Of a DNA stretch of 64,000 bases, positions 26,634 to 39,678 are shown piece after piece. Each line of letters starts with the position of its first letter. The stretch's first letter is position 1. The stretch is from contig MU401469.1 in NCBI GenBank assembly GCA_022579005.1, positions 186,001-250,000 of the forward strand. Direction: 5' to 3'. Below the pieces are notes generated by a model. The model worked only from the letters and a program-made list of their open reading frames with translations, was not told the DNA's origin and searched no databases. Position numbers and translations under genes: made by a program. The stretch is from Poronia punctata (lineage: Eukaryota > Ascomycota > Sordariomycetes > Xylariales > Xylariaceae).

Positions 26634-29449
26634 ATGAGTCCCACACCTCCCTCGGCTGCGACGTCGTCGTCGGGTCATTCACCAGAGGAGCAGTTCAGGG
26701 TGGTGCGGCGGAGAAATCGCGTGCCTCTCAGTTGCTTGCCATGTCGGACGAGAAAGTAAGCAAATCTATCCCGTGACTTCATTATCATATACGTCTCTTT
26801 CCCCCCCCCCCATGTCTCACGACTTTTGCTGACCGATCCCTTCCTAGGCTAAAATGCAATAGAGGAGCCCCGAGCTGTGAGAATTGCGTCAAGCGAGGAG
26901 ATACGCAATCATGCACCTATGCGACGCCTTCCAGCCGGAGGAAGAACCAAAATACCGTCGGCGCTAATCCAACTCCTGATGATATGCAGAATCGCATCGA
27001 CCGTCTGGAAGGGTTAGTCCTCAGCCTTATGCACGGTGGTGCTAACATCGATCCCTCGACCATCTCAGCTGTGACGGGGGCCACGCCTCCTCAGAGTGCT
27101 CCTTTGAGGTCTATGTCGACAACAGATAGCTCCTCGGCACGTCATGACAGAGATGATGATGGAGAAATGAGAGAAGATGGCGAGGAGGGCGATAGCGACG
27201 AGGATGAAAATCTGGCCAATTCGATAGGGGTGCTCAAAGTCGACGTGGACGGGGGCAAGTCGATGTACATTGGACAGGAACATTGGCATACACTCCTGGC
27301 CGATGTCACCGAGGTGAAAAACTTCTACAAGTCACATAAGAAGGACCTAGAGAATAGTTACCAGCGAGTCATGTCGTCGAAACCGCCCACGGCGCGGAAT
27401 TCGCCCATCTTCCTGCTGTCGGCCCCAGCCGCATCCGAGGTGGAGTTGAGGGCCGAACTACCTACCAAGACAGCGATCACGACTTTGGTATCGCGCTACT
27501 TCAACTCTCTGGATACGGCGGCTAGTATAATACACGGCCCTACGTTCCAGCAACAGTTACGAGGCCATTGGCAAGATCCCTCCAAATCACACATCATGTG
27601 GATAGGGTTACTATATGGCATGCTATGTCTTGCCATGCTCAGCTACCACAAGGTGGGAGATGAGCCTCCAGAGTGGAGGGGAAGATCGCTGGAGTTGGCA
27701 GCCGAGTATCGGTTACGGACCGTGCAATGTCTCGTCACAGCAGACTACACCAAGCCGGTGGAATACACGGTAGAAACGATGTTGCTGTACCTTTTCGGCG
27801 AATACTCTTCTCGCTGGGACGCCGATTTAAGCTTGTGGCTTATCAACTCGCTTATTACAAGGATAGCCTACCGAATGGGCTATCACCGGGACGCCGAATG
27901 GTTCCCCTCCATATCACCATTTAAAGGGGTGCGTATCAGATCTGGAACGGACATCCAAGACGGGATATGGAAAAGCTAACCTCACCGCAGGAGATGAGAC
28001 GGCGTGTATGGGCACTTATACGCATGGCGGACATAATGTTTTCTTATCAGGTAAAACAAATGCCCCGGATAGATTCACTTGTCGGCGCAGGAACAGTAGG
28101 AACAGAGGCTGACATGTCGATACTTCTTAGGTGTCGTTACCGACTATGATATATGAGCACGACACGGATACAAAGTTGCCACATAATATCTTTGACGAGG
28201 AGTTTGGTGTGAACACGAAAGTGTTGCCGCCGGCAAGGCCCGCGTCGGAACCTACGCCGATAGCGTACATGATCGGAAAAGCCAAGCTATCGTTTCAGTT
28301 TGGCAATATCCTTCAGGCTGTCACTCGGTTGGGGAAGCCGATACCATATGAAGAGATTCTGCAGTACGACAAAAATCTGCGTGAAATTATGGAGGAGTTC
28401 CCACCGCATCTCAAGCTTCAACCGCTCGAAGGATCGCACGACCCCGTAACACTCATTATTGCGCGGTACAACCTCGACCTCTTATATCGAAAGATCATGT
28501 GCATGTTGCACCGGAAGCACCTGATGCGAGCTAGACACAATCCGCGGTATGCCCATTCACGCCGGGCCGCCGTCGATGCATCGCTACAGACGCTTAATCA
28601 TCTGAGATCCATCTATCGTGAATGCCAGCCAACCGGCCGCCTTCGGACGATGAAGTGGTACGTCTCGGCCACGTCAAGAGACACGCTCTTCCCCACGATG
28701 CTGGTGGTGATGGACCTCCACTATGACATTTCTAACGACGGTACACGAGGCCCGCAGGCGGCCAACTTTTGGTCAGCCGACCAACGGGCCAACATGATCA
28801 AGACGTTGGAAGACGTACGGGACATCTGGACAAGCCTGGCGCAGGAATCGGTAGAGGCTTACAAGGCGGCCAACATCCTTAAGATCATGTTGGAAAAGAT
28901 CAAGAGTCCGGAACGAGATTCTACCGCGCCAGGGCCGCCGCCAGCGGGCCAGGCGGGCCACTTGTTCGGTAACTTTGGGTCTGGCAACCTGCAGCCGGAA
29001 GAGTCGGCGGCCATGACACTGGGTATGCTCTCGGGAGGGATGACACCGAACGGCAGCATACAATCGCCTGGCGGGACGACTTATCCCAGCATCGACCTCA
29101 GTGCAGGTATCGGGCCTCCGTTTGCAGACTTTCAGCCCGACATTGGGGCAGTCAATAATGCGGCCTCGCCCTTCTCCATGTTTACAAATCTGAGCAACAG
29201 TAGCAACATGCAACTCGACCAAAACTTTGACTGGGTAAGAAGCTTTCTTATTACATCGTTTACTTTTTTGGAATGGGAATAGGATTGCTAACATGAATTT
29301 GTCGGCAGGATGCATTTGAGAACTATGCGCAAACGGCCAACTGGACAGATCAGTCTTTTGGTTTCTTTGCCGGCAACCCCGATCAGCAGTCACAGCAGGA
29401 TTCATCCACGGACGGCTCATTCTCTTATATGAACGCGGGTAAACAGTGA
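26634..29449 (+). CDS. Zn2Cys6 fungal-specific transcription factor
   Basis: Five exons (26634-26755, 26848-27928, 27991-28050, 28131-29234, 29309-29449) join in phase to about 835 aa. The first intron splits the zinc cluster, as is common. The cluster is C34-X2-C37-X6-C44-X6-C51-X2-C54-X8-C63, followed by a linker and a coiled-coil start (MQNRIDRLEGLVLSLM). An acidic segment (about 130-155) precedes the Fungal_trans middle homology region, recognisable from LVSRYFNSLDTAASIIHGP, YRMGYHRD and, across the splice, EMRRRVWALIRMADIMFSYQ. The C terminus is Gly/Asn/Gln-rich with aromatic residues, a plausible activation domain. It would be a nuclear regulator; the target pathway cannot be read from the sequence and neighbours give no clear hint. 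Confidence 0.9.
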
Positions 29450-30439
29450 TTAAGAGAGAGAGACAGAGAGAGAGAACGTAAAGGTCATATTAGTTGTTCG
29501 GATCTATTAGCATATAGCGGCGATTCCTAAGTACAGTTGCTTTTGGGGAGAACTTTGATAACACAACGCATGACGAGCATCATAGAGAAAACCTGGACGT
29601 GTGGGCGGGGACTTTATGTACATGGTATATACCAAATCAAACATGAAGATGACGGAGAACAAACAAGTCTCTAATCTGAAAGTTTTTTTGTCTACCTTAT
29701 GTCCCGGTAGACCTACATATTTTACCAATACTAAATACCAGGTATGCGTAGTATGTATACCTATCTAGAATGGCAAAACTTTGATATATGAAAATAGGGG
29801 ATATAATTGTGGGAGTTACGTCCGTACCCAGGCACCATGCCAAGTAATGTTTTGTTTCATGGGGTAACTAACCAAGATGATAATTGTACAGCGTACACGG
29901 GTCTGTTTGTATATAAGTGGATTGAGTTTGATATCTCGGGATGGGGTTGTTGTTTGCTTGGGAGCTAAGTAAGGGGGTGAAGACCATGGACTTTGGATAT
30001 AGGTTAGGTGAGGGGGAGTGGGGTTGAATAGCAAAGGAGGGAGAACAGATGCTTAAATGAAGGGATTAAGGTTAGGTATTAGGTAGTTGGTGTTTGACAA
30101 CATATTTGATTTAAACTACGAGTAAAGTACAAGTGATGAAACATAGATCATGTTTTTACTACTCGCAAGGACTTATAAGGAAGTAATACGTCTCCATGTA
30201 ATTATAAGCAGAGTAGGCTAGATGCAAGAATGAACTTGTCAAGCATCACTTACATACCACACTAGATTCACAAAATCACAAGATCCTAAGCAGAAAAAAA
30301 GGAAGTGGAAGTCAAATAGGTAGGTAGGTTTGGGTATTTGGTTTCGGCCTCGGAAAGAAAACGTTTGTTTGCTTGCTAGAGATACAACTCTTCTTCTTCT
30401 TCTTCACGACAACTTGCCAAACTCTGCTTACTTTATCTC
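29450..30439. other. Convergent 3' spacer
   Basis: No gene seen. A GA-rich run (29453-29475) directly follows the transcription factor stop. The region lies between two converging genes and probably holds both 3' untranslated ends. Confidence 0.6.
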
Positions 30440-31114
30440 TTAACCACCCAACGCAAAAGCCTCCTTGGCCCTACCCCAATAAGCCTTCCGATCATCCGTA
30501 AAATCGACCCCGACACAATCCATATAACTCTTGAACGCCTCATCCGTACCGCTCACAAGTCCTTCCGCGACACCCTGCTCACACTTGGTAGTCAGGAACC
30601 AGGGGCCCGAACCGAAATTATATTTATCGTCCATGACTAGCGCGAGGACCTGATTCCTCTTGTCGTCGGTATCGATTGCGCCGAGAGCCGCGAATTTATC
30701 GGCGAGTTCGGGGATCGACTTGACGTATTGGATGTTGAAGTCGATCATCTGCATGTTACTCGTTCCCTGGCCGGGCCGTCCGGGAAATACGTTGTGTTTG
30801 TATTGGTAGTCGTCGGTCTCGAAGGCCGTCAGGGCGAGGACGGCGGCCCATTGCCCTGGATGACGGAGGTTGTATTTCTCGAAGGCGTCCGAGAAGAGGG
30901 GGGCTACCTGGACGTTTGTCCGGCAGTCGGGGTTGGATGAGTCGCAGGAGGAGGATTTGGGGGCGATTTTTAGGATTTGCGCCGGGGGGTCGGGGGTTGT
31001 TGGGTAGGTGTTTGTGTTTGTGTTTGTGTTTACGTCTCGGCATTTTAGGGGGGCGGAGACGGTTAGGGTGGCTAGGGCTAGGCCTGTTGCTGCTGAGGTG
31101 AGGGAGAACTTCAT
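30440..31114 (-). CDS. Small secreted protein of unknown function (possible lysozyme-like fold)
   Basis: A single exon of 224 aa starts with a clear signal peptide (MKFSLTSAATGLALATLTVSA). A short (Asn-Thr)n run from a GTGTTT hexamer repeat follows at about residues 29-36. The mature part has four cysteines (SSCDSSNPDCR, TTKCEQG, MDCVGV), enough for two disulfides. The most protein-like core is ALTAFETDDYQY, then NVFPGRPGQGTSNMQ and FGSGPWFLTTKC. The helical pattern with one Glu before a Pro/Gly-rich loop resembles lysozyme-like proteins, but that is weak inference. It belongs, I believe, to a family conserved among filamentous fungi. It could act on the wall or be secreted during host or substrate contact. 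Confidence 0.75.
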   Translation of the reverse strand: MKFSLTSAATGLALATLTVSAPLKCRDVNTNTNTNTYPTTPDPPAQILKIAPKSSSCDSSNPDCRTNVQVAPLFSDAFEKYNLRHPGQWAAVLALTAFETDDYQYKHNVFPGRPGQGTSNMQMIDFNIQYVKSIPELADKFAALGAIDTDDKRNQVLALVMDDKYNFGSGPWFLTTKCEQGVAEGLVSGTDEAFKSYMDCVGVDFTDDRKAYWGRAKEAFALGG

Positions 31115-33573
31115 TTTGTTTCTTGTTTTGTTTTGAAGTTGTCTTCGGTTGGTGGATGAAGTGATGGGAAGAAAAGTCTGGCTTTTCTTGTTTTGCTTTG
31201 GGTGTTTGGTAAGGAATGAAAAAGTGGCGGGTGTCGTATCAAACGAATGGGCCGGGGAAGTGAAGGATACTCGTAGCTCAAGTATTCGTCTCTCTGAGAA
31301 AAGAATGGGGGGCCTCAGATATTTGAATTGTTCAGGCTTGGTACAATGTTCAATGAGAATGTATAGGAAGACCTATTGAGCCCTTGGATTGCCTTTGATC
31401 AAATGAATGAATGGTATTGTAAGTGAAGGTTTCACAACAAGCAGTGTGAACAAAGATATAGTTTCAAGCCCAGCTGTGACTATATTGTTACAAGTCAAGG
31501 TCAATGTATGTAAGGAATATCGTAAAGAAGAATGGAAATGCAAGATACAATGAATAAATGCTAGAGATCGACCAAGAAGGGGATCGTCGTCCTATTTATC
31601 ATCCTACGATACGCGGACCCGAATGGTGGCCAAACACCCCCTTTTACTCGTACCAAGGTCAAGGAAGTTGGAACACCAACTCGGAACCAACCTACCAGGA
31701 CCCCACACCCCACATGCGCCCCTTCAGGCTTCAGCTGCCTTTGTCAAGCACCTTGTCACTGTCAAGGCAGGCACCATGCCAGTCATTTGAGCTGTCAAAA
31801 AGGGATCAATGTGGAATGAATCGCATAAGCTACCCCGGGCAATGACATGACTAGGTTAGTGGTCAAGGCGGTTGGTCAAGAGTCAAGAATTGACATGCAT
31901 CCTTTGACTGGAATTCTTGCAGACAACGGCTTTTTTTGCATAGTTGGTAAGAAGACACCTGACAACTGACCAATCAATCGGCAGAATTAATCATTTTCGG
32001 AATTCTTTGAAACTCTGAAACGAGCTGTATTGGGGCTCTGTGTATTGTTTCAAGTAGGCCTTTCAAGATCTATTGGTTGACACCTCAACGTAAGGAGAAG
32101 ATCGTCTTGTACCCCTGAAAAGAGCCTCCTGCCGTAGAACATTTCCAGTATGGCGCTCCTACCACACCTGCACTGAGGTCTCCAACGCCAGAGACACTAA
32201 AATGCTGTAGATCGTGGAAACTTTGTTCGAAAGCCCTGGTTGACCTTAGTAATCGACCAACCTCTTTTATTCTAAAACAGAGACGAAGGATTATTTAGTA
32301 TTGTTGAAGCTATATTCACCAAGAAACTAAGGGATCCTACTCGTACTTTGCGAAACCTTGTTGATGGAAAGAAAACTTGGAAGTGTGGCTTTAAGCGCCG
32401 TCAAGGGCCGAATGCGATGAGGGCGGCAAAGATGCAGTTGGACTTGTAGGCCTGTTGGGTCGACAAAGGTTTCCGAGATCCTTTTGGTTGGTCTATATCT
32501 TGGAAAGGATATTGAATAAATAAGTAGGACAACCATTGATCACTTTCTCCGTACTACGAGTATTGTTGAAGAATATGAAATGGTATATCGGGTCCGTGGT
32601 TTTCGAACCGATGGTGATATTTGAACCTGTTTACCACTTCCTTGCCACGTTTGATCTCTGCATGTCTTCGTACATGCTGTCGAGGCAAACCGCAACGTTC
32701 TACCTGCTGATAGGTATTTGTTTTGCTAGTTGTGGTTTTTTTACCGCCGTGTCTTTTTGCCAGGAGCACCACTTCAGGTAGGCGCTACTCTGCCTGTTAC
32801 CCTTCACTGCAAGCTTTGCATACCTATTGTCTGTCTAACTGACAGAGTGAATATTGTGTTGGAGACTCCTGTCCAAGGTCTATCTACCTTGGTCATTTGA
32901 TTCGGAATGCGCAGCGGTAATGTTTAAGAAATGCGTGTCGCCTTAAGTCTCACTTGTGGCTTCAGCTCTGTTTTGACGCCTGCGACTTGCAGGGCAGTGG
33001 CATTCAACAGGTACTTTACTGTACCTACTTTACCTACCGGTCCGTGGTTGATCAGAGCAGCAGCATCAGAACCTTGCCACAACCACCTGCAAGACAAAAC
33101 AGCCGCGTGGGTCCTCCAGTAATAAACTTCTGCAATATGTTACCCAGGCAGTGTAAAGTTTTATTAGAGAGTTGATGATAAATATCTGTAGTTGAGACCA
33201 GAACCTCTGGTGCATCTCCAATCATGCTACCTAGTAGTACTTCCTTCCTCTGTAAAGTACTTATGTACAACCCCCCACTACCAATTTCTCTGCCAAGCAA
33301 TTATAAGGTTAGGTACCGAATTGCAACCCCACCAGATCCAAACCCGAAGCTCCAGATAACGCGTGCCTCATTCCAAACGCCCATACCTCATCCAACATTG
33401 TACATTTCGATACTCGGTTTGACAACCACGTTTTTTCGCGACGACCAGAACAACCAACCAACGATACTTCTACCTTTCCAGATCGCAGTTCCTTAAAGAG
33501 TCTCAGACCTCTTTCCTTGCTTGGCTACAGCACAGCCCGAAGCTCAAGTACCTTACTTACCTACCTTGTTACA
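31115..33573. other. Intergenic spacer
   Basis: The genes on both sides point away from here, so two promoters are expected. I see no convincing gene. Short frames at 31558-31845, 32536-32781 and 32931-33175 lack protein-like character. The stretch just before 33574 is a pyrimidine-rich leader for LSM8. Confidence 0.55.
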
Positions 33574-34050
33574 ATGTCCCATCTTCACCACTACATCGAC
33601 AGTACGCATTTCCATTCCATTCCTTTCCTTTCCCATTTCCCATTTCCCATTTCACAACTCTACTCAGGTAATAACAAATACTTACTTACTACTCCTCCTA
33701 TTTATTATAGAAAAAGTCGTCATCCTAACAGCCGACTCTCGAACATTAACCGGGAAGCTGTTAAGCTGCGATCAACAAACCAACTTGGTACGACCCCAGA
33801 ACCTTGCTGCAAAAACACAACTCAACACCCCAAGCTGATTAGAGTATATTATTAGGTCCTGGGCCAAACAATCGAAAGAGTGATAAGGACACCCGATGAC
33901 GAAGAACCTTCTGCCGAAGTGCCCCTCGGTTTATACATCGTTCGCGGAGATAACGTCTGTCTGGTAGGACTCATGGATGAGCCGCTTGATGAGACGATTA
34001 ATTGGGCGCTTGTCAAGGGTTCGGCGATTGGCGGGATTAAGCATATATGA
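33574..34050 (+). CDS. LSM8: U6 snRNA-associated Sm-like protein LSM8
   Basis: Three exons (33574-33601, 33711-33787, 33856-34050) join in phase to 99 aa, the usual LSM8 size. The Sm1 motif spans the first splice (YIDKKVVILTADSRTLTGKL, then SCDQQTNLVL) and the Sm2 motif reads GLYIVRGDNVCLVG. The PSAEVPLGLY segment and the ERVIRTPDDEEP loop are typical of LSM8 rather than other LSMs. LSM8 defines the nuclear Lsm2-8 ring that binds the 3' oligo(U) tail of U6 snRNA and supports splicing. Two introns in such a short frame, with a 28-nt first exon, are normal in filamentous fungi. Confidence 0.93.
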
Positions 34051-34433
34051 ATAAAACAAAACGTGACGAAGAATGGAAACCGAGGGAGGAGGAATGGGTA
34101 AGGGGAAAGAAAGCAGAAAATCAAGGCTGTTTCTTTCTATAAAAAAAAATGTCTGAAGAGGCGGTGGGAGAGAGGGAGGGAGGGAGAGGCTGGGTCGAGT
34201 TTGGTTGCATTGCATTGCATTTGGCGGCGTTTGGGGCGAAAAAAGGCAAAGAAAGATGTTATGATTTCATTCTTTCATTCTTTCTACACGGGATTCACAT
34301 ATCGTCATACTTCCAAGGCGATTTCTTTTCTAATAGGGTATGCATGCTATATACTCTTGCTAAATGATACCATCATATTTTCGTGTCTTGCTGACACACA
34401 CCTGTCAAATCAGCCTTCTTGCAACTATGCCCG
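34051..34433. other. Short convergent spacer
   Basis: This is the 3' junction of LSM8 and the nucleoside hydrolase. No gene seen. An A run at 34141-34149 and a GAGGGAGG run near 34170-34190 are present. Confidence 0.6.
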
Positions 34434-35963
34434 CTATCCAAATATGCGCTGTAGTAGGAAATGCGCAAATGCATCATGCCCAGGACTGGCGACAAATCTG
34501 TTGATCCTGTTTCTTCTCCTCGAGCTCAACCAGCCGGCTTCGTCACCTTGGATCTCTTCCTTGATTTTCCCGTCGGCTCGCACCCTGTCGCGACGGTCCG
34601 ACACACACATGCCGTGTGTCCACTGCCCTCCCGTCTCGATGCGGATATCCTCGGGTGCCCCCTTGGCAAGCTTCCACTGAGGGCTGTCCCCCGTGAGCAT
34701 GTACCATATAGTCAGGGGATCATGGAGCGAGAGCCCGGCAATGACATCAGGCCCGACCATTGATACGATCTGCCGGAAGATTCCACTCATGAAAGTGTTC
34801 ACCCATGTAGCCAAGGGGCTATCCCGATCCACATGTGGCTTGACCTTGTCAACAAACTGATTCTGGAATATCTCGTGCGGCGTCGTGATATCCAGGGGGA
34901 ACAACATGAGATTGAGCTGTCTCGACAGCTTCTCCGGGTATGGTGGCAATGCTGCAAACTCCTTGTTGGGCACCATCGGCATTGTCGACGCCGGCACGGG
35001 AGAGGTGAGGGCGAAAACACGGGCTGCCGCAACGGCATCGGCATATGTGTTGAATTCGGCTACGGGTGTCACGTTGCCCTCGATCTCAACGGCGCCGCCC
35101 ATTACACAAACTTCTTTTACACGCAGGAAGGTCTCCGGGTCCTCGGACGCGGCTAATGCGAGGTTTGTCAAGGGCCCAACAGCGCAGATGGATACGGTGT
35201 CTGCCGGCTCCTCTTTCAGGATGCGGAGAATCTCCTTGTGCGCTGGGAGCTTGGAGGGCGTGAAGTATTTGTGGTAAGACTGCTCTTCGGCTGGACCAGA
35301 GGGGACGTCGTCTTTGAATAGGGCCTTCCACGTCTCCTCGGGTGAGAAATGGGGGTGCTTTTTTTGTGTAGTGTTAGAGAGGATGATGAACGTGTGCACT
35401 GTAAACATGGTGTCAACAGAGAGAAATAACCTACAGCTTCGTGAACACCGTGTAACCCATCAATACCATCTAGATCGAGAACCCCTTTTCGTCAGTGCTG
35501 TTATACAACGTAGGAAATAACCAGACCTTATCTCAAGACTCACGGAAATAATCAAACGAGAGATTCTCATCTTCCAAAGGGTGCTCGGGACCCAAAGCCA
35601 CGAGGGGCTTGAAGGCGCGCAGGGCTTCAAACCCAAGAGGTAGGCCCTTTTCCTCGCGCCATTTCATCTCCAAGTCTAGCACCTTGAAGAGACCCACGAC
35701 ATTCCGCACACAACCTTCCAGAGGGATGTTGCCGTATGTGACGGAGATTAGGAGGATCTCGAGCTCTTCGGCGGAAGACGCCAGAGCGAGGAGTAGGGCG
35801 AGGGTGTCATCGCCACCTTTTATTTTGATATATGTTAGCAAGGAGGATATCAAGGGACAAGGTCAATATGTATACTGGGGGGTTGGTTGGGGTTGCTTGT
35901 TTGATAGGGGGGTTTCTTATTACCTGGGTCCGTGTCAATAATGACCCTTCGTCTTGGAGCCAT
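34434..35963 (-). CDS. Inosine-uridine preferring nucleoside hydrolase family protein
   Basis: Four exons (35963-35924, 35816-35544, 35469-35435, 35357-34434) join in phase to about 423 aa. The first splice rebuilds the calcium/ribose-binding motif VIIDTDPGGDD (D10, D12, D16, D17), the family signature. The second and third rebuild DYFHGIDGLHG, the fungal form of the next loop. Further motifs: CAVGPLTNLALA, VCVMGGAVEIEGNVTPVAEFN and a late His in SLHDPLTIWYML. The enzyme splits ribonucleosides to base plus ribose in purine and pyrimidine salvage. At 423 aa it is longer than the bacterial enzymes (about 310), with extra sequence in the middle and at the C terminus. No signal peptide is seen, so it is likely cytosolic. 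Confidence 0.88.
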
Positions 35964-38466
35964 AGCTGGTTAATGTCGTTATGAGATAAGAAGTTCTACA
36001 AATTTCTGGACTTTTTCCCTTTTTCCTTTCTTGCCTCTCACTTTTCTCCCTTCCTTTGACTGGTATTTATCTTTTTTGGCGTTTCTTACTTCATGCACAA
36101 CCAACGACCAAACGCTGACCCAGTTATAGAGAGAGAGGCTTGCTTCCAAAGCGCGATAAGAAAATAAACGCGCCCTTCCAGTGACTGATGACTCTTATTC
36201 TAGGATCCTACGTGAGGCCTAGATGTGATTTTTCATGCACGTGCATCAAGATGTTTAGGAGGCTGTGTAATGTATCGATGTGGGCATTTGGTTTGGAACG
36301 TGGGGTTAAGAATGGGGGGGGTGATGAGGGGCAAACCTTAATATTTTGTCGAGGCGCACCCGACGGTTATCAACGAAGACCGGTTTACTCGTCTTCCTAT
36401 CTAGTACCTACTAACTGGGTCATTGGGGCCAGTGTGGAAACTTGTGCATGTAATCCGAGACAAACCGCCCAGTCTATTAAAGAGGAGGGAAAGTGCGGAG
36501 AAGAGTAATAGTCCATGTAGGAATGTGCTTGTGTAAGTGTGTAAAGACTCAGTTTCCAGACTGTATACTTAGATGTCCTTAGATGGATACTGCCAGCCTG
36601 TTAATAATAGTACAAAGGTAAAAAGCATCGGGGTCTGCATTGTCCAGGCTGAGCTGTCTTGTTTAAACCAAATATATATTCTTTACCAGACAAGCTACGA
36701 GTAGAATGGAAGTGTTTTGTTGTTATGTATAGTACCTACCTTACTTAATGCTGTAATTCCTTTATTGGAACGCTACTTGTCCAAAAGTTACATGTTGTGA
36801 CCTGTTTTGCTACATTTGACCGGTTTAACATACTTCAAGCCTCCTTTCAAATCCTAGGTTTCATTCTTCCAAGTAGGTGGCAGGATCTTACCGCGGTCGT
36901 GGCCATACTTGTACTTGTGGTTTTTATCTGGTTAATCTTCTTGACCTGGCCGTTACCTTGTGATACCGATTGTCAGTGTTAGGGAAGCACCACTTTTGAG
37001 AATAAAGGCAAAGCTCCATGCTACAACTGATAATACTTGTTACAGTTAATTCGTAGGTATATTGACTGCTCTCCTTGTAATGATTTGACTAGGTATTGTA
37101 GGTAACCTAGATAGTAAGCAATTCCAAATTGCCAAAGAATATCTGCAATGATGTATGATGCAAGGATATGTACACTTAGCAGTAAAGAAAAAAGCGATCA
37201 TCTTACACCTGACTGCGTGGCTATCTACATGGAGACTTTCATCTCGTAGGATGTTCGGCATTAATCAAGGTACCTGCATATTCTGCAAAACATTTGATAC
37301 CTACCTAAGGTACATTTAACATGATATGGATTTGTCACAATACCTCTGAAAGCTTGAAGGATCAGATGTGGACTTGAAGCTTTGTCCTTTGGCAAGTACT
37401 GTTTGCAATGCTACCAGTACCAGGCAGGTGCTCTTGAGGTATGCCTGGAAGCACTTCGGAAGTACCATAGAACCTATTTTGACCAATCATTGGCGTTTTT
37501 ACACCCCCTTTACTGCTGTACTTAATGTACCTACCCAGTCTACACGTAAATGACATGGGGATGAGTGTACGTACCATTCTGCTTTATTACATTTTCTTCC
37601 TCTGTCATTTAAACCCACCCATGCTCCCCCCATCCAGTCAGTCATCAGCTCCGACTTGGGAAGCTCTCATCAAGCTTTGTCGGCGTCAATCAGCAATCAC
37701 CTCTCTCTATACACTGTCTCTCTGGAACGTGTTGAAGTGAATCCAGACGCAGATACCACAATAACAATAAACTAAAAGTTTAGGCAAGCTCATTGATTCA
37801 CCTGCACCAGTCTGATAAGCGATTTACGTATCCAAGGATCATCAACACGCGATCGAACCAATCTACCAATCGCCGACCCGACCATACGCGGCTTAGCACT
37901 CCCCTGTCACCTTTGGTCTTGTCCTCTTGGCAGCAAAGGGTCCAGAGCTGGAGCTCTCGGCTGTTTTGCGGCGGCAACACTTTGACCTCCGGTACTGCTG
38001 ATCTGGCCTCAAAAGTAATCCCCAAAAAACACCATTGATTGCTGTCTTGGTGGAAAACAACATTGCGTTCGTGGCCACACACTCTCAATTGCCTTTGTCG
38101 CACAACGTCAAGACGAGCAACCACTCTGTATCCAACCTTGAGACGTGCTGAGTTGTTGTCGGCCACTTCCGATTCACCCTTGACCTGGACAAGACTGGCT
38201 TAGTGAAGAACCCCTTTTCACCATCCAAATCTGAATCGTCTCATCGGTCTTGTCTCATCAATTTTTTCCCTACTTTGTTATTCTTCGCTTGCACAACTGT
38301 TCCAACTCTGGGCCCCCGGATTTACAACTCCTTACTGCATCCTCTATTTCCTTTCTTACTTTTGGCCAACTGATTGCGCTGTGCCCCTTGCGTGAGCACT
38401 TTGCAACGTTACGGTCAGGAGCAGGCCATCTTCTCCTCGCATATATAGCATCGCCATCAAATCATC
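35964..38466. other. Intergenic spacer with long leader of the next gene
   Basis: No convincing gene. A minus-strand open frame at 37798-38166 (122 codons) is the longest but has no recognisable motif and lies where the promoter and leader of the 38467 gene are expected. From about 38170 on the + strand is rich in CTT/TCT, typical of a fungal 5' leader. Confidence 0.5.
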
Positions 38467-39678
38467 ATGGATTTGGCAAAAGACCATTCGACGGTGACCA
38501 CTATTGGTGGCTACGCCATCATTGCCGTCATTTGTGGACTATGGTACTATACAACGCAGACCAAAAGCAGTCGCGCCCAGGTTGTCAAATCCAGTAATAG
38601 AGCCGACCGAGATACGGCAACCGACAACAAGAGGAAGACCGAGAAGGCCACGAAACCTAAACCCAAGCCGAAAACACCTGTTGCCGATCGAAGTGAGCCG
38701 GTCGCGTCGGCCGTCAATTACAAAGATGATGTTGATGTCTCCGACAAGAAGGCGGACCTTGACTTTGCCCGCCAGCTGGCCAATACTCATGCTGGCACCA
38801 AGTTCAACGCTAAGAAGTCGGACGATAAGCGCCAGAAATCAGTCAAGCAGTCCAAGGCACAGGAGATCACCCCCAACAAGACTTCGACGCCCTCGTCTAC
38901 CACGGGTGACGCTGATGACGATCTATCCCCTCAAGTTTCCCCCGTCGTCACCGCTTCCGATAGCCAAGGCGTTTCCGACATGCTCGAGCCTGTAGCCGCT
39001 GGACCTTCCGTCCTTCGACTCACCGATACCGATTCTGTCCGGAAGCCCAAGCAGCAAAAGGCAAAGGCGCCCGAGCCTGTCGAGACCAAGAAGCAGCGCC
39101 AGAACCGCAAGAAAGCCGAGGCCGCCAAGGCTGCCCGGGAGGAAGAGGAGAAGGAGCGCAAGGTCAAGTTGGAGCAACAACGACGAACTGCTCGCATTGC
39201 CGAAGGCCGACCCGCTAAGGATGGTTCTACCTTTGTATCTACCAAGAACGCATGGAAGTCTCAGTCCACCAGTGGAGACGACTCGGTGCCACTATTGGAT
39301 ACGTTTGAGCAGAAACCAAAGTCGGAGTCTGTCAAAGCTCCAGCTGCTGCCCCCGCGCCTGTTGCTCCTGCCACCAAGGCTGTCCCGGATGCATACTCCG
39401 CTTTGCCCTCCGAAGAGGAGCAGCTTGAGATGATTCTCCAGGAAGACTCGTGGAACGAAGTCAAGACGAAGAAGAAGGGCAAGAAGAAGGATGCTGTGAC
39501 CGAGAACCAGGCCCCAGCGGCTGCATCTGTTCCCTCGACCGAGCGTGCCGCCGCGCCAGCCAAACCAGTTAATGGGACAAAGAAGCCCGCCGTCACCAGC
39601 ACCAACTCTTCCTTTGCTGCCCTCACACCTGAGGAGACGGCTGATGATGATGAGCCCGAGGAGGAGTGGGACGTATGA
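38467..39678 (+). CDS. Membrane-anchored Lys/Ala-rich coiled-coil protein, function unknown
   Basis: A single exon of 403 aa. One hydrophobic helix sits at about residues 12-28 (TIGGYAIIAVICGLWYYTT), with no cleavage site, so the protein is probably anchored with a large cytosolic tail. The tail is charged and low-complexity: basic (KRKTEKATKPKPKPKTP), a coiled coil (about 215-255, KKQRQNRKKAEAAKAAREEE), a Pro/Ala stretch, then two conserved-looking pieces, EEQLEMILQEDSWNEVKTKK and the C terminus SSFAALTPEE...EEEWDV. The layout resembles ER-bound ribosome- or translation-associated fungal proteins, but I do not recognise a named family. Codon use is strongly C-ending and regular, suggesting good expression. 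Confidence 0.8.
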   Translation: MDLAKDHSTVTTIGGYAIIAVICGLWYYTTQTKSSRAQVVKSSNRADRDTATDNKRKTEKATKPKPKPKTPVADRSEPVASAVNYKDDVDVSDKKADLDFARQLANTHAGTKFNAKKSDDKRQKSVKQSKAQEITPNKTSTPSSTTGDADDDLSPQVSPVVTASDSQGVSDMLEPVAAGPSVLRLTDTDSVRKPKQQKAKAPEPVETKKQRQNRKKAEAAKAAREEEEKERKVKLEQQRRTARIAEGRPAKDGSTFVSTKNAWKSQSTSGDDSVPLLDTFEQKPKSESVKAPAAAPAPVAPATKAVPDAYSALPSEEEQLEMILQEDSWNEVKTKKKGKKKDAVTENQAPAAASVPSTERAAAPAKPVNGTKKPAVTSTNSSFAALTPEETADDDEPEEEWDV